The notes beneath the pieces were generated by a model, which was given only the letters and a program-made list of their open reading frames with translations, was not told the origin of the DNA and did not search any database. From Sphingomonas sanxanigenens DSM 19645 = NX02 (GTDB lineage: Bacteria; Pseudomonadota; Alphaproteobacteria; Sphingomonadales; Sphingomonadaceae), in NCBI RefSeq assembly GCF_000512205.2, contig NZ_CP006644.1:3466520-3530519 (forward strand): a stretch of DNA of 64,000 nt. Direction: 5' to 3'. Positions 8,801 through 18,236 of the stretch are shown here, one piece after another (position 1 is the first letter of the stretch; each line of letters begins with the position of its first letter). The position numbers were made by a program, and so were the translations under genes.

Positions 8801-11800
8801 CGCCACGCGCGCCTGATGCTTCTCGGCCAGATGGCGTGCGATGGTGAGGCCGAGGCCGCCGAGGCCGCCGGTGATGACGTAGGTGCCGTCCGCGCGAATC
8901 CGCGGTGCGGGCGTCGGCCCATCGGCGGGCGCGGCGCCGATCGCCTGATGCTCCTGCACCCAGCGCTCGCCGGCGCGATAGCAGATCGGGCCGCCCGACC
9001 AGCTCTGCGCCAGCTCGCCGATCAGCGCATCCGCCAGCCCGTCCCATGCGCGGGTCGCGCCTGCGGCGGGCAGCGCCACATCCACGCTGCGGATATGCAG
9101 GCTGGGATATTCGGTGGGGATCACCCGCGCCGCGCCCAGCGCCGTCGCTTTCACCGGCATCAGCCCGCGATCCTCGCCCAGGCGCTGGGCATGATCGGTG
9201 ACGAGGCAGATTTCCACCGACGCCTCGCCAAGCTGGCGCGCCAGTTCGGGCGCGATCGCAACGAGGCTGTGGAAGCCGCGCTTGAGCAGCTTGGGCGTCC
9301 CGTTCGGCCGCCAGCCCGATCCCGTGACCAGCCAGCAATGATAGATTTGCGTCGGGAGCCGGCCTTCGGCGGCGAGGCAGTCGAACAACTGCGCATAGTC
9401 GGCGGTGCTCGCCGGATCGACGGTGAAGCGGTCGCTGCCCCGCCGGCGGAAGCGGTCGCTGGCGCGGACCAGCACGACTTCGCGGCCGGCCGCACGCAGC
9501 CGGTCGACGATCCGCCGAGACAGCCCCGAACGATCCTCGAGCACCATTGCCGGACCCTCGGCCACCGCGGCAGCGGGAGTCGCCGAGCGCGTCCAGACCG
9601 GTTCGTAGCGCCAATCCGCGACATCCTCGTGCCGGTCGAGCGCGGCATCGGGATCGTCCTGCGCGGCGACCGCGAAGGTACCGGCATCGAACCAGTGGCG
9701 CTGCCGCTCGAAACGATAGGTCGGCAGGGGCAGCCTCAACCGTTGCTCGCCGGCGAAATAGGCATCCCAGTCGACCGTGACGCCGAGCGCCCAGAGCTGG
9801 CCCATCGTGTCGAACACGAAGGCATCGTCCTCCACCGCCTGGTCGGGATGACGCAGCGAGCTGAGCACCGGCTGCTGCTTCTGGCGGCCGGGGTTCTGGC
9901 GCGCGAGGCTCGCCATGCCACGGCCGGGGCCGACTTCGAGCAGCGCGCAATCGGGATCGGCGAGCAGGCGCTGCAGGCCATCGGTGAAGCGCACCGTCTC
10001 GCGCAGGTGGCGCACCCAATATTCGGGGTCGGTCACATCGCACGCCTGCACCCAATCGCCGGTCAGGTTGGAGGCGAAGGGGATTTGCGGCGCCTTGAGC
10101 GGGATCGTCCGCATCAGCGCCCGGAATTCGGGCAGGATCGGATCGAGCATCGGCGAATGCGCGGCAACCGAGATCCGCACCACCTGCGCCTCGATCTCTT
10201 GCGCCTCGAGCTCGGCGTGGAAGCGCGCGATCGCGGCGGCGGGTCCGGAGACGACGCACAGCCGCGGCGCGTTGATCGTCGCGATCGAAAGGTCGGCGGG
10301 CAACAAGGGCAGCAGTTCGGCCTCGGCCATCGGCACGCTCAGCATGCCGCCGTCGCGGATCGTTTCGAACAGCCGCCCACGGGCGCTGACGATGCGCAGG
10401 CCCGCTTCGAGGTCGATCACACCGGAGATGTGCGCGGCGGCATATTCGCCCGAGCTGTGGCCGATCATCCCGCTCGGCTTGACGCCGATCGCCATCCAGA
10501 AGCGCGCGAGCGCGGTCTGGATGATGAACAGCGCCGGCAGTGCGATCGAGGGGCGTTCGAGTTCCCGCGCGGCCTGCGCACGATCGGCATCTGCCGGAAA
10601 CATCCAGCGCTTGATGCCGGTCACGCCGATGCGGTCGCAGATGGCGAGCGCCTTGTCGACCTCGGCGCGGAACGACGGTTCGGCCTCATACAGGCCCCGT
10701 GCCATGTCGACATGCTGCGGCCCGGCACCGCAGAAGAGGAAGGAGACCGGCCGATCGGCGATCGCCGCCACCGCGGCACGCTCGGGCGTCGCGCGCAGCC
10801 GCTCGGCTGCCTCGGCGGCCGTGGCCGCCACCGCGAAGCGGCGATAGGGCAGATGCTGCCGGCCGATCGCCAGCGTATAGGCGGCGTCGGCGAGGTTGAT
10901 CGTCGGCTGCGCATCGAGATGGTCGGCGAGCGCCGCGGCATTGGCGCCGGCGACGGCATCGGAACGCGCGGAGGTCAGCAGGATCTGGCGGCTGCGGCTG
11001 CGGCCGCTGGCGCGCCGCGCCGGCGCTTCCTCAAGCACGACATGCGCATTGGTGCCGCCGACGCCGAGCGAGCTGATGCCCGCGCGGCGCGGCTGGGGGG
11101 CCCCCGGCCGCCCGCGGTCAGCCACGGCGCCCGCGCCGCCTGCACGCGGAACGGGCTGCCCTCGAACGCGCAGCCCGGATTGGGGGCGGTGAAGTTCAGC
11201 GACGCGGGCAGTTCGCGGTTGTGCAGCGACAGCGCGACCTTGATCAGGCCGGCGGCGCCCGCCGCGGTATCGGTATGGCCGATATTGGCCTTCACCGAAC
11301 CGATCGCGCAGTGGCCGACGCGGTCGGTCGACTGGCGGAACGCCTGGGTGAGCGCGGCGATTTCGATCGGATCGCCCACCGGCGTGCCGGTGCCATGCGC
11401 CTCGACATAGCTGATCGAGCCGGCATCGACATCCGCCATCGCCAGCGCCTCGGCGATCACCTTGGCCTGGCCATCGACGCTGGGGGCGAGATAGCCGACC
11501 TTGCCGGCGCCGTCGTTGTTGATCGCGGAACCACGCAGCACCGCATAGATATGGTCACCCGCCTCGATCGCGTCCGCCAGCCGGCGCAACGCGACCACGG
11601 CGACGCCGCTGCCGAAAACGGTACCCTGCGAGTCCGCGTCGAACGGCCGGCAGTGACCGTCGGGCGACAGGATCTCGCCCTCTTCGAACACATAGCCCTG
11701 GCGGTGCGGCAGCTCGATCGAGGTGCCGCCGGCGATCGCCATGTCGCATTCGCCGCTGATCAGGCTCTGCGCGGCCATGTGGATCGAAACCAGCGAGGTC

Positions 11801-12378
11801 GAGCAGGCGGTCTGCACATTGATGCTCGGCCCCTTGAGGTCGAACAGATAGGAGACGCGCGTGGTGAGGAAGTCCTTGTCGTTGCTGGTGTGGCGCAGCA
11901 GGAACAGACCGACGTCGCGGACCAGCTTGGGATTGGTCAGCAGGTTGTAGGGCATGTAGGCGTTGTGGCCCGAGCCCGCGAACACGCCGATCGTGCCATC
12001 GAAGCGCTGCGGAGTGTGGCCGGCATTTTCCAGCGCTTCCCACGCGCATTCCAGGAAGTGGCGGTGCTGCGGGTCCATGATGGCGGCGTCGCGCGGCGAA
12101 AGGCCGAACAGCGACGCATCGAAACATTCCATGTCAGTAAGCGGCGCGCCGCGGCGGACATAATTGCGGTTGCGCAGCATCGCCGGGCTGACGCCCGCCG
12201 CGATCAGTTCCTCGTCGCTATAGGTTTCGACGCCTTCGCGTCCCTCGCTGAGCAACGACCAGTAAGCGTCGAGCCCGCGCGCATTGGCGAAGCGGCACGA
12301 CATGCCGACGATGGCGATCGCGGTGTCCGAAACCGCATCGTCATCATTGGGATCGAAAGCGTTGGGATCTTGATACAT
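5888..12378 (-). CDS. Type I polyketide synthase, KS-AT-KR-DH-ACP-TE, interrupted by a frameshift
   Basis: About 2160 residues once a frameshift at 11095-11105 is bridged. ATG 12378 lies four bases after the NRPS stop. Domains in order: KS (about 15-450; active-site TACSTS, EAHGTGT and KANIGHTDTAAG all present); AT (545-860; GHSSGEY serine, variant AAHS selectivity motif); KR (about 1165-1370; TGGLGGLG, catalytic S/Y in SSIS...DYAAAN, LDD motif of B-type KRs); DH (about 1400-1670; DEHRIANAGALIPGTGYLE, HPALLD); ACP (about 1755-1825; DNFFDLGGHSLLA); TE (about 1860-2110). The TE nucleophile is Cys (GLCAGG), with Asp in DAADVG and His in PGGHSS. KR before DH is an unusual order. It should extend the NRPS-bound starter by one malonyl unit, reduce, dehydrate and release it. 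As written, translation from 12378 runs out of frame after the KS. Confidence 0.9.
11095..11105. other. Frameshift site within the PKS KS domain
   Basis: The plus strand reads GGGGGGCCCCC. On the minus strand the KS frame is sound up to APWLTAGG and then shifts; the expected continuation PRRAGISSLGVGGTNAHVV appears in another frame immediately after the homopolymer pair. Removing one base or adding two restores a normal KS C-terminus. It is either an assembly or sequencing error in a G/C run or a genuine inactivating indel. Confidence 0.85.
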
Positions 12379-12382
12379 GGGT

Positions 12383-15300
12383 TCAATTCCGTGCGAGAGC
12401 GCGGGCGGCGCCGCGGCGTTGCAGGGCGGCGCGGCGGTTGCGGGCGCGATCCAGCCCCTCCTGCGCGGACGCCGGCTGGTCGTCCGACCGGGAGAGATGC
12501 GCACCCAGCGCTGCGATGGTGGGAAAGCGGAAGATGTCGGTCAGCGGCAGTGGCCGTTCGGCGATCGCGGCCAGCCGGCGATGCACCTGCACCGCGAGCA
12601 GCGAATGGCCGCCGAGATCGAAGAAATTGTCGCGCAGGCCGACCCGCGGCAGCTTGAGCACGTCGCACCAGATTGCCTGGATCTGCGCTTCGAGGGGGCT
12701 CTGCTCCTCAGGCTCGCCCTCACATTCGGCATCGGTCGCCGGCACCTGCTGCACCGGTTCGGGCAGCGCGTTGCGATCGGTCTTGCCGTTGGGCGTGCGC
12801 GGCAGCGCGTCGAGCAGCATGAAGTGCGACGGCACCATGAACTCGGGCAGGCCGCTGCGCAGATGCTCGCGCAGTTCGTCGGCCGCCGGGGCCGCGCCGG
12901 GACGCGCCACCGCATAGGCGATCAGCCGCGCCTCGGCGCCGCTGCCGCGCGCCACCACGACGACTTCGGCGACGGCGGGATGCGCGGCGAGCCGCGCCTC
13001 GATCTCGCCCAGTTCGATGCGATAGCCGCGGATCTTCACCTGATGGTCGAGGCGCCCCAGGAACTCCAGCGTGCCGTCGGCGCGCTGGCGGGCAAGGTCA
13101 CCGGTACGATAGGCGCGGGCACCCGTTGCGAACGGATCCGCCACGAAGCGCTCCGCGGTCAGCTCGGCGCGGTTGAGATAGCCGCGCACCACGCCGTCTC
13201 CCGCGATCACCAGTTCGCCGGGCGTGCCCGGGCGGACGGGCTCGAAGCGGCGGTCGAGGATGTAGATCTGCTGGTTGACCAGCGGCCGGCCGAGCGGCGG
13301 CACCATATCCTCGGTCGTGAGGTTGTGCACCGCAGACCAGATCGTGGTTTCGGTGGGGCCATACATGTTCATCACGCTGCCCCCGACCAGACCGGTCATG
13401 TCGCGGGCGAGATGCGGCGGAAAGGCTTCGCCGCCCACCATTAGCCGGCGGAGCGCGGCAAGCTGCGGCCGTGCGGCCGGGTCGCTCGCCAGCATCTGCA
13501 CCAGCGAGGGCGTGCATTGCAGGTGGGTTACGCCATGGCGCGCCATCAGGTCGGGAAGCGCCTCGCCGCCCTCGCCCGCCGTCGGGTTGGCGAGCTGCCG
13601 CAGCCGGTTGAGCGCAGGCAGATGCTCCAGCACCGTCGTCACGGGGATGCCGAAGTCGATCAGGCAGCCGATCTCGTTGACGCCGATCGCGCGCAACCGC
13701 TGGATGAGGTCCATGCAGCCCTCGGGCGTGCCGAAGAGGCCGCTGGTCTCGAAATAGCGATCGAACGCATGTTCGAGCAGCGCCTCGGTCTCCTCCTCGC
13801 TCAGTTCCGAAAGCTCGATCTGGTCGCCGGGCTCCGCACCCTCCGGGCGCCGGAAGGTCGGGAAGGACCAGGCATATTGCTGCAAAAGGTTGGTCGAGGT
13901 GCGCAGATATTCGATCAGCGGCCGGCGGGCGATCTGGCGGATCTGCGCGACATCGTCACCGACGAAGCTGTGCAGCATCAGCGTGACACGGCCCTCACCG
14001 GGGTGCCCCGCCTCACGCCAGGCGGCGCGATAGGTCGCGATCTTCTCGGCGACCTCCTCCACCTTCTGGCCGAGCAGGTGGGTGAGCACATAGGCACCGG
14101 TGCGGCCGGCGGCGGCAAAGGTTGCCGCGTTGCCGGCGGACGTGATCCACACCGGCAGTTCGGGCTGGACAGGCCGGGGGTAGACCTGAACCGCCACGTC
14201 ATGGCCGAGTGCACCGGGGAAGCTTCGCTTCTCTCCGCGCCACAACGCCCGCACATCCTCCATGCTGCGCGCCAGCGCGCCGCTGCGGTCGCCGAAGTTC
14301 GCGGGGTTCAGCACGAAATCGTTCGGCTGCCAGCCCGAGGCGAAGGCGATGCCGACGCGACCGTTGGAAAGATTATCGACCAGCGCCCATTCCTCCGCGA
14401 TGCGGATCGGATGGTGCAATGGTGCGACGACGCTGCCCGCGCGGATCTTGATCCGGGAGGTGCTGGCCGCGATCGCCGCCGAGGTGACCGAAGGATTGGG
14501 ATAGAGGCCGCCGAAGGCGTGGAAGTGACGCTCCGGCGTCCACACCGCCTCGAAGCCGTTGGCGTCGCCGAAGCGGGCGCCATCCAGCAGCAGGCGATAT
14601 TGTTCGGCGGCGCTGCCGCTGTCGGCGCTGCCGAAATAGAACAGGCTGAAGTCGAGCGGTTGGGCCGAAACGCCCTTGGCGGGGACGTCGCCGCGCACCT
14701 CGCGCTCGGTGGCGATCACGACATGATAGCCGCGGGTCAGCGGCCAGCTTAGCTCAAGCACCGAGATGTCGAAGCTGAGGCTCGTCACGGCCAGCCAGGT
14801 GCCGTCGGCTTCGATCTTTTCATCCATGCCCGCGAAGAAGTTGAGCACGTTGCGATGTTCGACCATCACGCCCTTGGGCAGGCCGGTGGAGCCGGAGGTG
14901 TAGATCACATAGGCAAGGTTTTCCGGCCGGCCGCCGCCATCGAAGGGCGCGGCCGGAAGCAGGGCGATCGCGCCACCCGAATCGTCGAGATTGACGATGC
15001 GCGCTTCGGTATCGGGCAGATCGGCGATCAGCGAGGACTGGGTGACGACAACCGCCAGCCCGGAATCGCTGACCATGTGCGCCAGCCGGTCGCGTGGATA
15101 GGCGGGGTCGAGCGGCACATAGGCGCCGCCCGCCTTGTGGATGCCGAGCATCGCGACGACCATCTCGACCGAACGTTCGAGGTTGAGGCCGACGAGCACG
15201 TCCGGCCCGACCCCGAGATCGGCAAGATAGCGCGCCATCCGGTTGGAGCGCGCGTCGAGCTCGGCATAGGTCAGCGAGACGCCGCGCGCGGTGATCGCGA

Positions 15301-17077
15301 TGCGGTCTGGCGTCCGCGCCGCCTGCGCGGCGAAAAGCTGGTGCGTGCCGGCGGCGGTGGAGGTCGGCGCCTGACCGGCATTCCATTCGCGCACCACGCG
15401 GACATATTCGGTGGGATCGAGCAGCGACAGCCGCGCGATCGGGACCTCGGGCGCGGCGGCGGAGGCCGCCAGCATCGCTTCGAACCCCTGCCACAGATCG
15501 GCGACTGCGGCCGCGTCGATCCGCGCCGGGTCGAACGACCAGCGGCAGGCGGTGCCGTTGGCGGCGATGGCGATGTGCAGCACCGTCTCGACCGCAGGCG
15601 CCGCCTGATCGAGGCTGTCGACCATCTGCACCGTCACCGGGTGCGCGAAGCTGGTGCGGCCCCGCAGTTCGGGGGTGCGCGCGATCAGGTCCGCCGCGAT
15701 GGCGACACGCTTGTGCATGGTGCCGATCTCTTGCGCGGTCGCGTCGGCCAGCGCGTCGAGCGACGCCGTCCAGTCGAGCCGCACGCGCAACGGCAATTCC
15801 GCAGCGAACCAGCGCGCGACGCCGTCCAGCCGCGAGGCATGAACCTGATCGGCATAGCCGATATCGACCTGATCGCGATCGGCGACACGGCCGAGCCAGG
15901 CGATGGTCGCCGCCAGCAGCGCCTGCGCCGAACCTGTCGCGACGCTGCGGTCGAGCGTAGCGCGGTCGGCGAGCGGCGAGGCATCCGCCGCGGTGAACTG
16001 CGGCAGTTGCAGCACATCGCGCGCGGCGAGGCGGCGCTGCCACCAGCCCTCATAACGGCCCGCGGCGCCATCGAGCGCATGCAGCGCGGCGCGGGCATCG
16101 GGATCGAGCGCCGGCAACTGGTCCCCGGCGGCCGTCGCCGGCAATCCGGTCGTTCGGCCGTCGAGGTCCGCCAAGCGCAGGATGCGCAGATCGGTGCTGC
16201 CGGTGGCGATCACCGGCATATCGCCGCCTTCCAGGATCGTGCCCGGCGCGGCGCCGGAGGCACTGTCGAGCAGCGCGACCTCCTGAACCAGCAGCAGCGT
16301 ATCGCCGAACACCGCCTTGGGCGCACCAAGCGGATTGCGATAGCTGCCGAAATCGAGCGCCGACACCAGCCGGGCGATTTCCGCGGCGGGCGCCCGCCAA
16401 ACGATGGGCGCCGCGGCCTGCGGCCGATCGGCGCGGCCGAACAGGCGCAGCGGCGCGCTCGGCTGCGGCTGGCGGCGCATGGTGCCGGTATCGAGCTCCT
16501 TCACCAGCAGCGCGAAGCTGCGGATGCCGGCCTCGAAACATTTGGTGTTGAGCGAGAGCGCGCTTTCGCCCTCGTCGATGTCGACGGGCTCGGCGACGAC
16601 GATGTCGCCGGCGTCGATCGCATCGGTCATCAGGTGCCAGGTCACCCCATGCTGGCGTTCTCCGCCGAGGAGCGCCCACACCGGCGTGTTGAGCCCGGCA
16701 TAATCGGGCAGCGGGCCATCATGGAAGTTGATCGCGGCGCGGCGCGGCAGCGCCAGCACCGGCGCGGGCACCAGCGACAGGTTGGTGATGCTGAACAGAT
16801 AGTCGATCGGGCCGAGGCCGGCGGTCAACAGCGCGCTGGCGTGGCCGAACAGCGGCAGCCCGGCGCGACGTGCCCAATCGGCGGCGGCGCCCTGCCCCGC
16901 GACCACCGCCACGATCTCGTGGCCGCTGCGCTGAAGCATGTCGGCGCATTCGACGAGCAAAGTCTCGTTGCCGATCAGCACCGAACGCAGTTTGGCCGTG
17001 GGTTCGACGCTGATCCTGCCTTCGTTCATGGCCGAGACAAACCGGTCGATAGTCCCCGGAACCGTCAATCCATCCAT
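12383..17077 (-). CDS. NRPS loading module: formyltransferase, half C domain, A domain split by luciferase-like monooxygenase, carrier
   Basis: 1564 residues from ATG 17077, which has a GAGGGAGA ribosome-binding site. Domains: formyltransferase related to Met-tRNA formyltransferase (about 30-225; INFHDGPLPDYAGLN holds the catalytic N/H/D set) plus its C-terminal subdomain (to about 310); a C-domain C-lobe only (340-560), with no HHxxxDG motif; adenylation N-part (575-795; YTSGSTGLPKG, LSFDISVLEL); flavin-dependent luciferase-like monooxygenase of the MupA/Atu3671 type (800-1165) inserted between A4 and A5; adenylation remainder (1170-1445; NMYGPTETT, RTGDL, PNGKTDR); carrier (1460-1530; DNFFDLGGHSLLA). 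The code residues read DILQMGMIWK, close to DILQLGLIWK known for glycine. It probably loads a formylated, possibly hydroxylated, glycine and passes it to the PKS encoded four bases downstream. Confidence 0.9.
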   Translation of the reverse strand: MDGLTVPGTIDRFVSAMNEGRISVEPTAKLRSVLIGNETLLVECADMLQRSGHEIVAVVAGQGAAADWARRAGLPLFGHASALLTAGLGPIDYLFSITNLSLVPAPVLALPRRAAINFHDGPLPDYAGLNTPVWALLGGERQHGVTWHLMTDAIDAGDIVVAEPVDIDEGESALSLNTKCFEAGIRSFALLVKELDTGTMRRQPQPSAPLRLFGRADRPQAAAPIVWRAPAAEIARLVSALDFGSYRNPLGAPKAVFGDTLLLVQEVALLDSASGAAPGTILEGGDMPVIATGSTDLRILRLADLDGRTTGLPATAAGDQLPALDPDARAALHALDGAAGRYEGWWQRRLAARDVLQLPQFTAADASPLADRATLDRSVATGSAQALLAATIAWLGRVADRDQVDIGYADQVHASRLDGVARWFAAELPLRVRLDWTASLDALADATAQEIGTMHKRVAIAADLIARTPELRGRTSFAHPVTVQMVDSLDQAAPAVETVLHIAIAANGTACRWSFDPARIDAAAVADLWQGFEAMLAASAAAPEVPIARLSLLDPTEYVRVVREWNAGQAPTSTAAGTHQLFAAQAARTPDRIAITARGVSLTYAELDARSNRMARYLADLGVGPDVLVGLNLERSVEMVVAMLGIHKAGGAYVPLDPAYPRDRLAHMVSDSGLAVVVTQSSLIADLPDTEARIVNLDDSGGAIALLPAAPFDGGGRPENLAYVIYTSGSTGLPKGVMVEHRNVLNFFAGMDEKIEADGTWLAVTSLSFDISVLELSWPLTRGYHVVIATEREVRGDVPAKGVSAQPLDFSLFYFGSADSGSAAEQYRLLLDGARFGDANGFEAVWTPERHFHAFGGLYPNPSVTSAAIAASTSRIKIRAGSVVAPLHHPIRIAEEWALVDNLSNGRVGIAFASGWQPNDFVLNPANFGDRSGALARSMEDVRALWRGEKRSFPGALGHDVAVQVYPRPVQPELPVWITSAGNAATFAAAGRTGAYVLTHLLGQKVEEVAEKIATYRAAWREAGHPGEGRVTLMLHSFVGDDVAQIRQIARRPLIEYLRTSTNLLQQYAWSFPTFRRPEGAEPGDQIELSELSEEETEALLEHAFDRYFETSGLFGTPEGCMDLIQRLRAIGVNEIGCLIDFGIPVTTVLEHLPALNRLRQLANPTAGEGGEALPDLMARHGVTHLQCTPSLVQMLASDPAARPQLAALRRLMVGGEAFPPHLARDMTGLVGGSVMNMYGPTETTIWSAVHNLTTEDMVPPLGRPLVNQQIYILDRRFEPVRPGTPGELVIAGDGVVRGYLNRAELTAERFVADPFATGARAYRTGDLARQRADGTLEFLGRLDHQVKIRGYRIELGEIEARLAAHPAVAEVVVVARGSGAEARLIAYAVARPGAAPAADELREHLRSGLPEFMVPSHFMLLDALPRTPNGKTDRNALPEPVQQVPATDAECEGEPEEQSPLEAQIQAIWCDVLKLPRVGLRDNFFDLGGHSLLAVQVHRRLAAIAERPLPLTDIFRFPTIAALGAHLSRSDDQPASAQEGLDRARNRRAALQRRGAARALARN

Positions 17078-17211
17078 GGAGATCTCCCTCTTGATCTCAT
17101 GGTAGGCAGCGCCCGCGGCCGCAGCTATTTCAACAACCCCGTAGGCAAAATCGGTAGGATTTTTCCGCGCGGGGAATTTTCGGGACCGGTTCGTCCCACT
17201 CAAGAAAACAT

Positions 17212-17244
17212 CAGGCGCCGCGGTCGATCGAACCGCGGCGCCTG
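17212..17244 (-). terminator. Intrinsic terminator of the 2OG-oxygenase/GT2/GT2 operon
   Basis: A perfect 13-bp GC-rich inverted repeat (CAGGCGCCGCGGT and its complement, 7-base loop), followed on the minus strand by TGATGTTTTCTTGAG. It lies between the GT2 stop at 17301 and the NRPS start at 17077. It should end transcription of the exopolysaccharide operon before the NRPS/PKS operon and implies a separate NRPS promoter in 17078-17211. Confidence 0.75.
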
Positions 17245-17300
17245 ACTGATCCATTCGGATAAGCGAGAGATGGTGATCGCTCGGGCGATCGACTTCCGGA

Positions 17301-18236
17301 TTACTTATACTCGATCAATCGGCTGCGGCGTTTGCGCCAATAGTCGATCTGCCCCTGCAGGTGCGGCAGCTTGCCGAGCGTGATGAAGCTGGCGAATACC
17401 GGGCCGCCCTTCATGCACACGCGCAGCCACAGCAGCGGCCACAGCGGCCAGGCGATCGGCAGCGACCAGAATGTGTTGCTGACGACGCGATGCCACAGCC
17501 GCGGATTTTCACGCCCGCGGCGCACCACCGCCTCCGCCATTGCATAGCCGCTGCGGCGGTTGCGCTGCCACCATTGGCGAAAGCGTGTCATCGCCGCGTC
17601 ATGCACCGTCATCTCGCGCTCGATCCGGCGAATGCGCCAGCCGGCACGGCGGATGCGGTGGCACAGATCGGGTTCCTCGCCCGCGATCAGATCGGGCGAG
17701 AAGCCGCCGACCTCGCGGAACGGCCCGGTGCGGAACAGCGCGTCGCCGCCGCAGGTATCCGCGATGCCCACCGGCGTGTTCCATTCGCGATCGCACAACC
17801 AGTTATAGGGGCTGACGCCGGGGTGGCGTTCGCGCCGCCGGCCACAGACCGAGGCCAGGTCGGGCTCCGCCCCGATCGCCTCGAGCGCGGCTTCGAGCCA
17901 GCCATCGACCAGTTCGCAATCGCCATCGACGAAATGGATGAAGGGCAGATCGGGCACGCGCTCCATCATCCACGCCGCGCCGGCGTTGCGCGCGCGCGCC
18001 GCGGTGAACGGGATCGACGTATCGAGTTCGATCACCGGAATGCCGTGGCTGCGCGCCAGCGCGACGCTGCCATCCTTCGACCCCGAGTCGACATAGACCA
18101 CGAGTTGCGCCTTCGGCAGGATGCTGGCGAGCGACAGGCGCAGCCTTTCCCCCTCGTTCCGGCCGATGATGACGAAGCCGACATCGGGCACGGCAGCACC
18201 GCTGCCTTCGAATTTCCGCATGGACATATCGTTCAT
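17301..18236 (-). CDS. GT2-family glycosyltransferase
   Basis: 311 residues from ATG 18236, which overlaps the stop of the preceding gene by four bases (ATGA); a longer open frame upstream lies inside that gene and is not used. Residues 15-240 are a GT-A domain: VGFVIIGRNEGERL, VYVDSGSKDGS, the DxD equivalent VDGDCE, and GGDALFRTGPFREVGGF...GEEPDLCHRIRRAGW. A hydrophobic segment (SLPIAWPLWPLLWL) near the C-terminus suggests membrane association. It is the last gene of the three-gene unit that starts with the 2OG oxygenase and is a candidate transferase for one sugar of the exopolysaccharide repeat. Sugar donor and acceptor cannot be read from sequence. Confidence 0.88.
   Translation of the reverse strand: MNDMSMRKFEGSGAAVPDVGFVIIGRNEGERLRLSLASILPKAQLVVYVDSGSKDGSVALARSHGIPVIELDTSIPFTAARARNAGAAWMMERVPDLPFIHFVDGDCELVDGWLEAALEAIGAEPDLASVCGRRRERHPGVSPYNWLCDREWNTPVGIADTCGGDALFRTGPFREVGGFSPDLIAGEEPDLCHRIRRAGWRIRRIEREMTVHDAAMTRFRQWWQRNRRSGYAMAEAVVRRGRENPRLWHRVVSNTFWSLPIAWPLWPLLWLRVCMKGGPVFASFITLGKLPHLQGQIDYWRKRRSRLIEYK

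Noticed and set aside
7232-11410. Very long open frame on the plus strand opposite the PKS
   Set aside because: It is a GC-skew shadow; the minus strand encodes recognisable KS, AT, KR, DH and TE domains, while the plus-strand translation has no family features and is Arg/Gly/Asp-rich low-quality sequence.
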